Source: an uncultured Planctomycetota bacterium
GTDB taxonomy: Bacteria; Planctomycetota; Phycisphaerae; UBA1845; UTPLA1
Length of the DNA stretch: 64,000 nucleotides
Assembly: GCA_900696465.1 (NCBI GenBank)
Contig: CAADGE010000029.1
Span: 105,567 to 169,566, forward strand
Direction of reading: 5' to 3'
The translations under genes were made by a program, and so were the position numbers. Numbering within the stretch: position 1 is the stretch's first letter; each line of letters begins with the position of its first letter. A model generated the notes under the pieces. The model ran no database searches and was not told the DNA's origin. It was given only the letters and a program-made list of their open reading frames with translations. Positions 8,007-16,015 of this stretch are shown in pieces.

Positions 8007-9065
8007 TTACATCCTGGCCAGCCGTAGGGCCAGATCGCAGACGCGATTTGAGAAGCCCCATTCGTTGTCGTACCAGCTCACCAGCTTGAGAACTTTGCCC
8101 TTGCCCTTGGGCACAGTCATCGTGCGCGTGGCGTCGAAGATCGAACTGTAGGGGTTGTTGATGATGTCGCTGGAGACCAGCGGCTCCTCGTTGTAGTAGA
8201 GGATACCCTTGAATCGCGGTTCGGCGGCGGCCTTCTTGAACAGGGCATTGACCTGTTCGACCTCGACCTCCTTCTCCAGCGAGACCGTCAGATCGACCAC
8301 GCTGCCGTCCATCACCGGCACGCGGAAGGCAAAACCGTCGAGTTGGATCGACTTCTTGGGAACGACCAGGCCGATCGCCTTGGCCGCACCAGTGGTCGAA
8401 GGAATGATGTTCATCGCTGCGGCGCGAGCCCGAAGCAGGTCTTCGCCGTGGACCTGATCGAGGATGCGCTGGTCGTTCGTATATGCATGCACCGTGGTCA
8501 TCATTCCGGTGATATTGTCGCCGAAGACCTGCGGGTTGTCGGCCATCACCTTGACCAGCGGGGCGAGGCAATTCGTCGTGCAGCTTCCGTTGCTGACGAA
8601 GGCGTGTTCGGGCTTGAGCATTTCATCGTTGACGCCGAGCACGACGGTGACGTCAATCGCGTCTTTGGCCGGAGCGCAGAGCAGCACCTTCTTCGCGCCG
8701 GCGGTGATGTGATCGTCGTAGCCGGCCTTTCCTTTGGCGGCGTCGCGTCGACCGGTAAAAACTCCGGTCGCCTCGATGATGACGGTGGCGCCGAGCTCCT
8801 TCCACGGCAGGCGGGTCGGATCTTTTTCCGTGACCACACGAATGCGGTCGCCGTTGATGTGGATGCTGTTCTCGTCGTGGCCGACCTCGCCGTGAAAAGT
8901 GCCATGTACCGTGTCATACTTGAAGAGGTGTGCGTGGACGCGCGGCGATGAACCGACGTCGTTGATGGCGACGATGTCGAACTCGCCTTTGCGCATGGCC
9001 ATGGCCCGCGCGACCATTCTGCCGATTCGACCGAAGCCGTTGATTCCAATCTTAATTGCCGCCAT
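8007..9065 (-). CDS. gap: Glyceraldehyde-3-phosphate dehydrogenase, type I
   Basis: 352 residues. Oxidises and phosphorylates glyceraldehyde-3-phosphate to 1,3-bisphosphoglycerate with NAD(P)+ in glycolysis, or runs in reverse in gluconeogenesis. The N-terminal Rossmann motif is INGFGRIGR (8-16). The catalytic Cys162 is in SNGSCTTNCLAP, and the partner His193 is in MMTTVHAYTNDQ. The ATG at 9065 has GAGGAG about nine bases upstream; a longer frame to 9128 adds residues unlike the family. Length and motifs are complete. It is transcribed leftward with its own terminator. The adjacent upstream gene, in the same direction, is a 2-hydroxyacid dehydrogenase. Confidence 0.97.
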   Translation of the reverse strand: MAAIKIGINGFGRIGRMVARAMAMRKGEFDIVAINDVGSSPRVHAHLFKYDTVHGTFHGEVGHDENSIHINGDRIRVVTEKDPTRLPWKELGATVIIEATGVFTGRRDAAKGKAGYDDHITAGAKKVLLCAPAKDAIDVTVVLGVNDEMLKPEHAFVSNGSCTTNCLAPLVKVMADNPQVFGDNITGMMTTVHAYTNDQRILDQVHGEDLLRARAAAMNIIPSTTGAAKAIGLVVPKKSIQLDGFAFRVPVMDGSVVDLTVSLEKEVEVEQVNALFKKAAAEPRFKGILYYNEEPLVSSDIINNPYSSIFDATRTMTVPKGKGKVLKLVSWYDNEWGFSNRVCDLALRLARM

Positions 9066-9202
9066 TTCTGTTGACTCCTCTCGTGCACATGGGACGTACA
9101 AGGTGACGTTTCGGGATGTCCCAAACAAAGCAATCTAGCCGATCGCGCGCCGCGATGGAAGCACGCGCGGACCTCGGCCGGCAATCAGGCAAGAGTACGA
9201 CA

Positions 9203-10165
9203 TCAGCCGGCGGGAAGTTCTGCCGGGTGCAGCGGCGACTCGCCGGTGAGAATGCGTATCACGTCTTCGGCAACGCTGTAGCGGTCGTCGGCGGCGTCCA
9301 GGGTGCTGCCGGCGACATGTGGGGTGAGAAGGCAGTTCGGGGCACGTCGGATCGGGTGCTGCGGGGGGAGCGGCTCGGCCTCGAAGACATCCAACCCGGC
9401 ACCCGCGAGCTGGCCTTTCTTCAGCGCGCCGGCCAGTGCAGTCAGATCGAGGACTGATCCGCGGGAGACATTAACCAGGACGGCGGCGGGCTGGAGCTTG
9501 GCCAGTCGCTCCGCGTTTAGGAAGCTCTTCGTTTCCGGCTGGGCGGGCAGGTGGACAGAAAGCAGATCGGCGTTGCCGAGGAGTTCGTCCAGACCAACCG
9601 TCGCCCCCAGAAGTTCCGATGGCTTGCGGCCGAGCGGGTCATACCACAGGACCGGCGAGGCGAAAGCGGATCGAAACATGCGGCCGAGGTGCTCGGCCAC
9701 GGGATCCATGCCAAGCAGGCCAAGCCGGGCACGGCCCAGTTCCCGGCCTGCATTACCGCGGAGTGACTCGAAATGTCCCTCTCGGACCGCGCGGTCATAG
9801 TTAGGGATGCGCCGATGGAGCGCGAGCAGGAGCGACATGGCGAATTGGGCGGTGGAAGTCACAGCCACGTGGGGGGCGTAGACAACGTGGATGTTCCGCC
9901 GGGCTGCGGCGCGCAAGTCGATGTGGTCGATGTTGCTGCTGGCGCGAGCGATGACCTTGAGTCGGGGAGCGCCTTCAATGATCCGGGCTGTGACATGCGC
10001 CTTGCTGCGAACAAGCAGGGCGTCACAATCCGGGACGGCCGAGAGAATCGTCTGCGGGGCGGAATCCTCGAGAACCGTTACCTCACCGATTGTGCGAAGA
10101 CGATCGATGGCTTCGGGCGCATAGGGCTCGGCAACGACGATGCGATATGGTTTTTTCCCCCTCAT
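9203..10165 (-). CDS. D-2-hydroxyacid dehydrogenase family protein (SerA-like)
   Basis: 320 residues with the two-domain layout of phosphoglycerate-type dehydrogenases. The catalytic triad is present: Arg235 in NVSRGSVLD, Glu264 in GLDVFEAEP, His283 in LLTPHVAGST. The nucleotide-binding loop is odd: where relatives have LGIIGLGRIG this protein has LGLLGMDPVA, so the second and third glycines of GxGxxG are Asp154 and Ala157. The Asp expected at the end of the next strand is present (LWYDP). NAD binding may therefore be altered or lost. The ATG at 10165 follows GAGGAGG. A role in serine synthesis is possible but unproven; there is no C-terminal ACT domain. Confidence 0.85.
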   Translation of the reverse strand: MRGKKPYRIVVAEPYAPEAIDRLRTIGEVTVLEDSAPQTILSAVPDCDALLVRSKAHVTARIIEGAPRLKVIARASSNIDHIDLRAAARRNIHVVYAPHVAVTSTAQFAMSLLLALHRRIPNYDRAVREGHFESLRGNAGRELGRARLGLLGMDPVAEHLGRMFRSAFASPVLWYDPLGRKPSELLGATVGLDELLGNADLLSVHLPAQPETKSFLNAERLAKLQPAAVLVNVSRGSVLDLTALAGALKKGQLAGAGLDVFEAEPLPPQHPIRRAPNCLLTPHVAGSTLDAADDRYSVAEDVIRILTGESPLHPAELPAG

Positions 10166-10247
10166 GTCCAGGCCTCCTCGTCTTGAGACATGCGGGCACG
10201 ATGTTTGCCGCGGGAACGCTTGCATGGCTCCACAGCGGTACCTTGTT

Positions 10248-10253
10248 TATAAT
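10248..10253 (+). promoter_or_regulatory. Perfect -10 hexamer TATAAT
   Basis: TATAAT lies 97 bp before the ATG of the metallophosphoesterase-like gene. No good -35 is seen at 16-18 bp, so this is a partial promoter call. Confidence 0.35.
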
Positions 10254-10349
10254 ACCTCTCCATCCGGCGCGCCGCAAAGGAATTTTCGCGCACCGGTGTG
10301 AATCATCCCGTAGGATGCTTCTCGCAGAGAGCGGAAAAAGGAGTTCGCA

Positions 10350-12284
10350 ATGTTAAGATTTTGTGATCGCGTGCGTGCGTGCGTCGGCCTGCTTTTGGCA
10401 TTTACGATGGCAATGCCGCTTGCCGCGCAGCAGGTTCCGCCTGCGAGAGAGGCCGACGCGACGAAACCCGCAACGGATCGGTCAGGTCCGAGCGCGTCCA
10501 GGGACGCGGGCGCAGCGCCGACTCAGCCGGGCGCCACACGAATTTCGACCAGCAAGACGGCTCCCGACGCATTCGACGCCGCCGTGGTCTGCGAACCCTC
10601 CCAGGGTCGTCCGATCTTTCGCACACCGGGCGATACCTTCATCTTTGTCATGCGGGTCAGTGATCGCGTGACCGGCGATGTGGGTTTCTTCCTGCGTCAT
10701 GCACGCGAACCGCAGATTCGCATGGCGCTCAAGCCGACGACGCCGCCCTCGTTCCATGAAGAGTATTGCACGCTCATCCTGGCCATACCGCCCAACCTCT
10801 CGCCCGGACTCTATGACATTGAGGTCCGGGCGTCGGGCGGATCGTTCTTCGCCCGAAACAGCGTCCGCGTCGTGGATCGCTTCAAGGAGACTTTCCGCTT
10901 CGTTCACCTGTCGAACATGAACATCGGCGATCTGTCCGCGCCGGAGTTCGATGACCAGTTGCCGCGGGAGATCAATCTGTTGGCGCCGGAGTTCATCGTC
11001 GCCACGGGCAACTTCACCGAGTGGGCCCGCGCCCGGGACGATGCCGCGAGCTGGCACCGCGTGTTGCGGTACTTTGAGCAATTTGACGCGCCGGTTTTCA
11101 TGCTCTGCGGCGCGAACGATCACGAGACCGGTTTCACGCGTCTGGTTGCCAAGGAGCCGATCGGGACGATCGACTACGGCAATTATCACGGCCTCCTGCT
11201 GCTGGATCATCCCGGCAATCCGATCGAGCAGGACTACACGCAGATTCAATGGATCGAGACCGATCTGCGCCGCAACCGCCAGAAACGATTCAACTTTCTC
11301 TGTACGAACAGTGACGAACTCGGCCTGCTCGATGTCTGGCGGGAGTCCGGCGACCTGGAGCGGATCATCGAGGATTATCGCATCAAACTGATTCTCGCCG
11401 GCGGATCGACCGACTGGGATTTTCGCGAGTTCGCCGGCAAGCTCGACGGCCTCAAGGACCTGCACTTCGTTCGTACGCACCAGTCCAGCACGTCGCTGCG
11501 GGATCGCGCCAGCGGAATCAGCCACTACCGCGTGGTCGATGTTGATGGCGACCGGCTGTCCTACATCTATCCCGACGACAACGCGACCGAGAAGCTTCAG
11601 CATTCCATTGCTGCCGGTCGGCTGCGGGCATTCTTCGCCGGGCCGAACGACGGCTCCATCCCGAGCATCATGGTGACCGTGCAGAATGCCCTGAATCAGC
11701 CCTTTGCGAATGCCCGGCTGTGGCTGCGGGTGGCCAAACAGGGATCGGAGAAGCCGGTCATCTCGACGGGTCGGCTCCTTCAGGTACTCGATGGCGGGTC
11801 GTATTGGGCCTGTGAGGTGGAGGTCGATCTGCCGGACAAGGGCGCTGTTCGCGTGATGGCGGCTTCCAATCCGAAGGAGATTCCCCCGGCACCGAAGCTG
11901 GAGATAACATTGGACGGTCCGCGCGACTGGGCTTTCACGCCGGCGCAGACAGACTTCGGCCTGAGCTACTTCCAGAGCACGACCAAGCCGGTGCTCAAGC
12001 TGACGAACCCGACGGACCATCGCCAGACCGTCTGGCCGGTGATCAGCGTCAACGGCCAGCAGCTTTTTGCCGATTCCGGAGTGCATCCGCGGCTTCCACT
12101 GTCGATCGAACCCGGCCGCACGCTCGACGTACCGCTCAACCTGCAGATTCGCCGCCTGAGCCCCGGTCCGCACCTCGTGCAGGTTTATCTGCTTGAAGAC
12201 CCGCTCTGCCGATTGACAACCTTCCCGGTAAACCTTGTCGCAGGGCAGGAGATGGCCAAGGCGATCGTCGAGGAATCTCCCTGA
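10350..12284 (+). CDS. Secreted metallophosphoesterase-like protein with degenerate active site
   Basis: 644 residues. A signal peptide (about 1-27, PLAAQQ) is followed by a beta-rich domain (about 75-180), a calcineurin-like domain (about 181-400) and a C-terminal region of beta sandwich character. The fold's landmarks are recognisable but metal ligands are changed: SNMNIG (188-193) replaces S-D-x-H-x-G, ATGNFTEW replaces the G-D motif, and CGANDHE (253-259) stands at G-N-H-D/E. Near LILAGGSTDW there is no G-H-x-H. It is probably not a normal metal-dependent phosphatase; it may bind a ligand or cell-wall component. AAGGAG lies before the ATG. The next gene is 57 bp downstream. Confidence 0.7.
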   Translation: MLRFCDRVRACVGLLLAFTMAMPLAAQQVPPAREADATKPATDRSGPSASRDAGAAPTQPGATRISTSKTAPDAFDAAVVCEPSQGRPIFRTPGDTFIFVMRVSDRVTGDVGFFLRHAREPQIRMALKPTTPPSFHEEYCTLILAIPPNLSPGLYDIEVRASGGSFFARNSVRVVDRFKETFRFVHLSNMNIGDLSAPEFDDQLPREINLLAPEFIVATGNFTEWARARDDAASWHRVLRYFEQFDAPVFMLCGANDHETGFTRLVAKEPIGTIDYGNYHGLLLLDHPGNPIEQDYTQIQWIETDLRRNRQKRFNFLCTNSDELGLLDVWRESGDLERIIEDYRIKLILAGGSTDWDFREFAGKLDGLKDLHFVRTHQSSTSLRDRASGISHYRVVDVDGDRLSYIYPDDNATEKLQHSIAAGRLRAFFAGPNDGSIPSIMVTVQNALNQPFANARLWLRVAKQGSEKPVISTGRLLQVLDGGSYWACEVEVDLPDKGAVRVMAASNPKEIPPAPKLEITLDGPRDWAFTPAQTDFGLSYFQSTTKPVLKLTNPTDHRQTVWPVISVNGQQLFADSGVHPRLPLSIEPGRTLDVPLNLQIRRLSPGPHLVQVYLLEDPLCRLTTFPVNLVAGQEMAKAIVEESP

Positions 12285-12341
12285 TTTGCGACTTGGTTTG
12301 AACCCTAACGACATGTCCGAGTTCAGAGTCAGTGAATCCAG

Positions 12342-13331
12342 ATGACGGACTCGCGATGGAACATGGCGGCATGGGCAGGGCGGTCTGAAACACGGGCCCG
12401 CCGCATCTACCTGTTGGCCGGTTGTCTGGTGATAGCGGGCTTCTTCCTCGCGGTGCTTGTACGGCACGACTCGTCGAACGGTACCGACAAGAATGCCGGT
12501 CTCCGTGCAATCCCCTCGCCGGCGCTGCTCGATGCCACTCGGCGCGTACCGCGCACTTTTCCCGAGGCGATGGTCGACTCCATCTCCCACAATGGGCATC
12601 TGACCGTCACGGTGCACGTGGCGCTGGCGGATCGATCTTCGGGTGCTGCATCTCGTTTTGCCGATGGCCGACACCCCAGAACGAATCTGACGTGGGGCGC
12701 GCTCTACGGCGTTGAGACGCACTTTGCGAATGTCGCCGGCTGGCGTCGTGCCTATACCGACAACGGGGACGGACCCGTGCTACGACGTGTGGTGTTTCAC
12801 CGGCGGGCCGAGGTGACTGCTGCGTGGCGGGAACTCGGCGTGGCTGCGCCGTTTGACATCTATGTGTTAGCGCTGGCCTGGCCGTCGACCCTGGCCCGCG
12901 AGGCGATGAACCGGCCGATTCGAGAAGCGATGCTTCAAGAGCCGATTCCGTTGACGGTCGAGGGTGAGGAACTCGTCTTCGGCTCCGGGAGTGTGCTCAT
13001 CGGTTATCTCGGGCCCAATGCAATGGCCGACGGTTACTGGGATCCGTTTGAGCAGTTGCCGAACACCTATCCCCGCCAACCGACCGGCATCTTCTACCTT
13101 TGCTCCATGAGCGCCGTTTACCTCCACGACACCGTCGTACGTCATGGGTTGTATCCGGTCCTCTTTGCGCGCGAGCCCATCGTTCCTGAAGCTTACCTTC
13201 TCGACGGCATGCTCCAGGCACTCGCAGTGGGAGAACTCGACGACGGTTTTCTGTTCAGGGCTGCCGCGCAGTACACGAAATATCAGAAAGGCATATCTCC
13301 GGATCGTGCACGTCGCATGCTGTTTCGTTAG
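12342..13331 (+). CDS. Membrane-anchored protein of unknown function
   Basis: 329 residues. A short basic N-terminus and one membrane helix (RIYLLAGCLVIAGFFLAVLV, about 21-40) are followed by a presumably periplasmic domain. Features include VTVHVALADRS, an aromatic-rich middle region (FDIYVLALAWPSTLAREAMN), GSVLIGYLGPNAMADGYW, and a charged C-terminus. I recognise no family or catalytic motif. It follows the degenerate metallophosphoesterase gene at short distance on the same strand and may be co-transcribed. It converges on the DUF2802-like gene, with 43 bp between the stop codons. Confidence 0.6.
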   Translation: MTDSRWNMAAWAGRSETRARRIYLLAGCLVIAGFFLAVLVRHDSSNGTDKNAGLRAIPSPALLDATRRVPRTFPEAMVDSISHNGHLTVTVHVALADRSSGAASRFADGRHPRTNLTWGALYGVETHFANVAGWRRAYTDNGDGPVLRRVVFHRRAEVTAAWRELGVAAPFDIYVLALAWPSTLAREAMNRPIREAMLQEPIPLTVEGEELVFGSGSVLIGYLGPNAMADGYWDPFEQLPNTYPRQPTGIFYLCSMSAVYLHDTVVRHGLYPVLFAREPIVPEAYLLDGMLQALAVGELDDGFLFRAAAQYTKYQKGISPDRARRMLFR

Positions 13332-13374
13332 GAAACGCGACTTCCAGAGAACGGCCCCCGGTCCTGATGAACGA

Positions 13375-13998
13375 TCAGTGATTGCCTCCCGCGGCGCCGC
13401 GGAGATTGAGTATCAGTTCTACCTCGCCGACGCGCTGGTCGAGCTTCTGCGCGATCTGTAACGGCGATAGACCCTGATCGGCGAGATCGTAGATCTGCTT
13501 GCTACGCTGCGAAGCGGACAATCGTACGCTGCCGGTGCTCGTATCCTCCATCGACGCATTCGACAGCGTCGTGTTCTGCGGATGCGCCGTATCAGGTGAA
13601 TCCGCTGGTCCGGGTGTATCGGCAGCAGGAGGTTGTCCCATCGACGCGCCGGCGGCACGCGCCGCTTCGAGCAGAATGCGCAAGGCGCTGATGCGCTTGT
13701 CGGCATCGGCGATGGACTGTTCAAGTTTGACGAAGCGCGTTTCGATTTGTGCACTGACATCGCGCGAGAAGCGGTCGAGTTCGATCAGCAGCTGTTCCAT
13801 GTCCCGACGGATGGCGGCGTTCTGCTCGACGGCGGAATCCATCTCGCGGCGATAGGTCTTCGGTGAGCCGTCGGTCGGAGATGACTTGCGAATCATCCGC
13901 ATGAAGAAGAACGCTGCCAGAACAACCGCCGCCAGCAGGATCAACTGCTGCGACGACGCGCTCGCGCCTTCCGCGATGAACAGGACTTCGTCGGTCAT
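13375..13998 (-). CDS. DUF2802/DUF6115-like coiled-coil membrane protein
   Basis: 207 residues. An N-terminal membrane helix (LILLAAVVLAAFFFMRMIRK, about 16-35) leads to a long coiled coil (about 50-115, with VEQNAAIRRDMEQLLIELDR and RFVKLEQSIADADKRISAL). A Pro/Thr-rich linker and a C-terminal helix-turn-helix-like segment follow: SKQIYDLADQGLSPLQIAQK then VGEVELILNLR. This matches the pattern of DUF2802/DUF6115, found in envelope or motility-linked proteins of unknown role. The ATG at 13998 starts straight into the anchor; the open frame above it overlaps larC and looks non-coding. larC ends 22 bp upstream in the same direction. Confidence 0.65.
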   Translation of the reverse strand: MTDEVLFIAEGASASSQQLILLAAVVLAAFFFMRMIRKSSPTDGSPKTYRREMDSAVEQNAAIRRDMEQLLIELDRFSRDVSAQIETRFVKLEQSIADADKRISALRILLEAARAAGASMGQPPAADTPGPADSPDTAHPQNTTLSNASMEDTSTGSVRLSASQRSKQIYDLADQGLSPLQIAQKLDQRVGEVELILNLRGAAGGNH

Positions 13999-14020
13999 CG
14001 TCGTGTCCGTCGATGCATGA

Positions 14021-15202
14021 TTACGACTGGTTCGCCGCCCGCCATGCGGATTCCGCCGCGAAGGCCACCTCGTGCAGGCCGGCGCCGTGCGTCTTCGCCG
14101 CGGCCGCACAGTCTTCATACTCCGGCGCCACCATGCACACCACGCCGGCGCGCAGTCCGATCTTGACGCGAACAGTTCCGTAGCGCGTCGCAACCGTATC
14201 GGTGCGGCGGTCCAGCTTGCGGCGAGCGCACGAAAACCTGCGAACACCGAAAGTCGGCGTCTGGGCGAAGATCACTGCTTCGCAGGCCGCCGCCTTCTCG
14301 GGCGCGGCCAGCACGCAGAGCATCACGCCTGGCCGGTTCTTCTTCATCTGAATCGGCACGACAAAGACATCCAGCGCACCGGCGGCGAAGAGGGCCTCAA
14401 AGGCGTGGCCGATCTGCTGACCTGAGGCGTCGTCCAGATTGGCTTCCAGGACGGTGATATCGTCTTCCAGGAGCCCGGACGGGGTGTCTGACTCGCCCAG
14501 GAATACGCGAATGAGGTTCGGTCGTGTTTTGCCGTCGCGCGTGCCGGCGCCATAGCCGATCTGCGTCGTGCGCATAGGCGGCAGGGGGCCGAAAGAGTCT
14601 GCAAGTGTCGTCAGAATGGCCGCGCCGGTCGGCGTACACAGTTCCGCCAGTTCGTCGCTCGGGGCGATTGGCACACCGACAAGCAACTCCGCCGTCGCAG
14701 GAGCGGGTACCGGCATCAGCCCGTGTTCACATTTCACGGTGCCGCTGCCGGTGGGAATGGGCGAGCAGACGATCCGATCGATGGCCAGCAGCTCCACGGC
14801 AATCGAGGCGCCGACGATATCGACAATGGCATCAATTGCGCCGACCTCGTGAAAGTGGACTTTCTCGATGGTCGAGCCGTGCACCTTTGCCTCCGCCTCG
14901 GCCAGGCGGGTGAAGATCCGTCGCGCCCGGTTTTTCACGGCGTCACCCAGATCGGAACCGTCGATGATTTTCGTGATATGGTGGAGGTGGCGGTGGCCCT
15001 GCTGCTCCGTGGCGTGGACATCCACCTTGGTCGCGGCGAAGCCCTGCTTCTTGAGTTGCTGTACTTCAAGCCGGAAGCCGTCGAGCTTTAATTTCGCCAG
15101 CTCGGCGCGCAGCGCATCGACCGATAGTCCGGCCGAGATCAGCGCCGCCAGGATCATGTCGCCGGCTGCGCCGCTGAAGCAATCGAAATACGCGATTCTC
15201 AT
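14021..15202 (-). CDS. larC: Nickel-pincer cofactor biosynthesis protein LarC
   Basis: 393 residues, full length for LarC (formerly DUF111). LarC inserts nickel into the pyridinium-dithiocarboxylate mononucleotide to make the nickel-pincer cofactor of lactate racemase LarA and relatives, in a CTP-dependent reaction. Diagnostic segments are the start MRIAYFDCFSGAAGDM, KVHFHEVGAIDAIVDIVGA near 117-135, CSPIPTGSGTVKCEHGLMPV, and the C-terminal domain from about residue 260 (LEANLDDASGQQIGHAFEAL). No larA, larB or larE is present in the window. The start at 15202 matches the conserved N-terminus. It is followed by the DUF2802-like gene. Confidence 0.95.
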   Translation of the reverse strand: MRIAYFDCFSGAAGDMILAALISAGLSVDALRAELAKLKLDGFRLEVQQLKKQGFAATKVDVHATEQQGHRHLHHITKIIDGSDLGDAVKNRARRIFTRLAEAEAKVHGSTIEKVHFHEVGAIDAIVDIVGASIAVELLAIDRIVCSPIPTGSGTVKCEHGLMPVPAPATAELLVGVPIAPSDELAELCTPTGAAILTTLADSFGPLPPMRTTQIGYGAGTRDGKTRPNLIRVFLGESDTPSGLLEDDITVLEANLDDASGQQIGHAFEALFAAGALDVFVVPIQMKKNRPGVMLCVLAAPEKAAACEAVIFAQTPTFGVRRFSCARRKLDRRTDTVATRYGTVRVKIGLRAGVVCMVAPEYEDCAAAAKTHGAGLHEVAFAAESAWRAANQS

Positions 15203-15284
15203 TTCCTGTCGCCGGCTCCTGTGCAAGTTGCCTGAAGACTACTACCGCCTGCGTCGCACTGCAATAGCGTGCCACGATCACGAT

Positions 15285-15884
15285 TCAGTGCTTCAGCTTC
15301 TCCTTCAGCCGTTCCTTGGCGGCCGGCCATTCACGATCCAGGATGCTGTAATAAACGGAGTCGCGCACATAGCCGTTCCACATGATCATGTGTTGTCGAA
15401 ACACGCCCTCACGGAGCGCACCGATGCGCTCCAGGGCGCGCTGCGAACGTTCATTTCGTGCGTCGGTTTTGAATTCCACGCGGACGGCCCCGAGCGTCTC
15501 GAAGGCGTGTTCAAGCAGGAGCAGCTTGCACTCGGTGTTAATCGCGGAGCGTTGCGCCGGTATGGCCAGCCAGGTGTAGCCGATCTCCAGGCAACGGTGC
15601 GGCCTGCGGATGTTTAGAAATCTTGTCGAACCAACGGCGGCGCTTGTGGAAGTGTCGATGATGGCGAACGGAACTTGTTGTCCTGAGTTCGCTTCCGATA
15701 GCGCCGCGGCGATCCAGTGTTTCACATCTTCGACATTCCGAAAAACCGGGTTCGGCATGTAGGACCAGATCGAATCGTCGCGCCCGGCGCGCAGCAGGTC
15801 GTCCGGATGATCGACCGAAAGCGGTTCGATGCGAACATGTCTCCCCGCCAGCGTCACGGGCTGGGGATCGAATGCCGTGGTCAT
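15285..15884 (-). CDS. GNAT-family N-acetyltransferase (RimJ/RimL-like)
   Basis: 199 residues. It has the layout of RimJ/RimL-type acetyltransferases: an N-terminal strand LAGRHVRIEPLS, VEDVKHWIAAAL, a central strand FAIIDTSTSAAVGSTRFLNI, CLEIGYTWLAIPAQRSAINT before the acetyl-CoA site, then RVEFKTDARNERSQRALERI and GALREGVFRQHM, which match family motif B. The substrate is unknown; relatives acetylate protein N-termini or small amines. A TATACT on the minus strand ends only six bases before the ATG, so the message may be leaderless. Confidence 0.88.
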   Translation of the reverse strand: MTTAFDPQPVTLAGRHVRIEPLSVDHPDDLLRAGRDDSIWSYMPNPVFRNVEDVKHWIAAALSEANSGQQVPFAIIDTSTSAAVGSTRFLNIRRPHRCLEIGYTWLAIPAQRSAINTECKLLLLEHAFETLGAVRVEFKTDARNERSQRALERIGALREGVFRQHMIMWNGYVRDSVYYSILDREWPAAKERLKEKLKH

Positions 15885-15890
15885 GAGCGA

Positions 15891-15896
15891 AGTATA
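15891..15896 (-). promoter_or_regulatory. -10-like TATACT, possibly leaderless start
   Basis: Minus-strand TATACT ends six bases before the ATG at 15884, where a ribosome site would otherwise be expected. No -35 match is seen at 17 bp. Low-level call. Confidence 0.3.
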
Positions 15897-16015
15897 GCGA
15901 GAGACATTTACGGGTGTGTAATAACTCGCGGGTTCGCTTGCCCTTCAGCTCTGCACTGATGCAGCTACAATCGCGGCCTTCCGGTCGCCACACGGACCGG
16001 AATCGGAGGCCCGCA

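Noticed and set aside
10482..12722. A 746-codon open frame on the minus strand
   Set aside because: It is antisense to the metallophosphoesterase-like gene, which has a signal peptide, a ribosome site and a recognisable fold. The antisense product is Arg/His-rich, as expected from a GC-rich shadow.
13999..14247. N-terminal extension of the DUF2802-like frame
   Set aside because: It overlaps larC, is Arg/Trp-rich and lies before the obvious membrane-anchor start.
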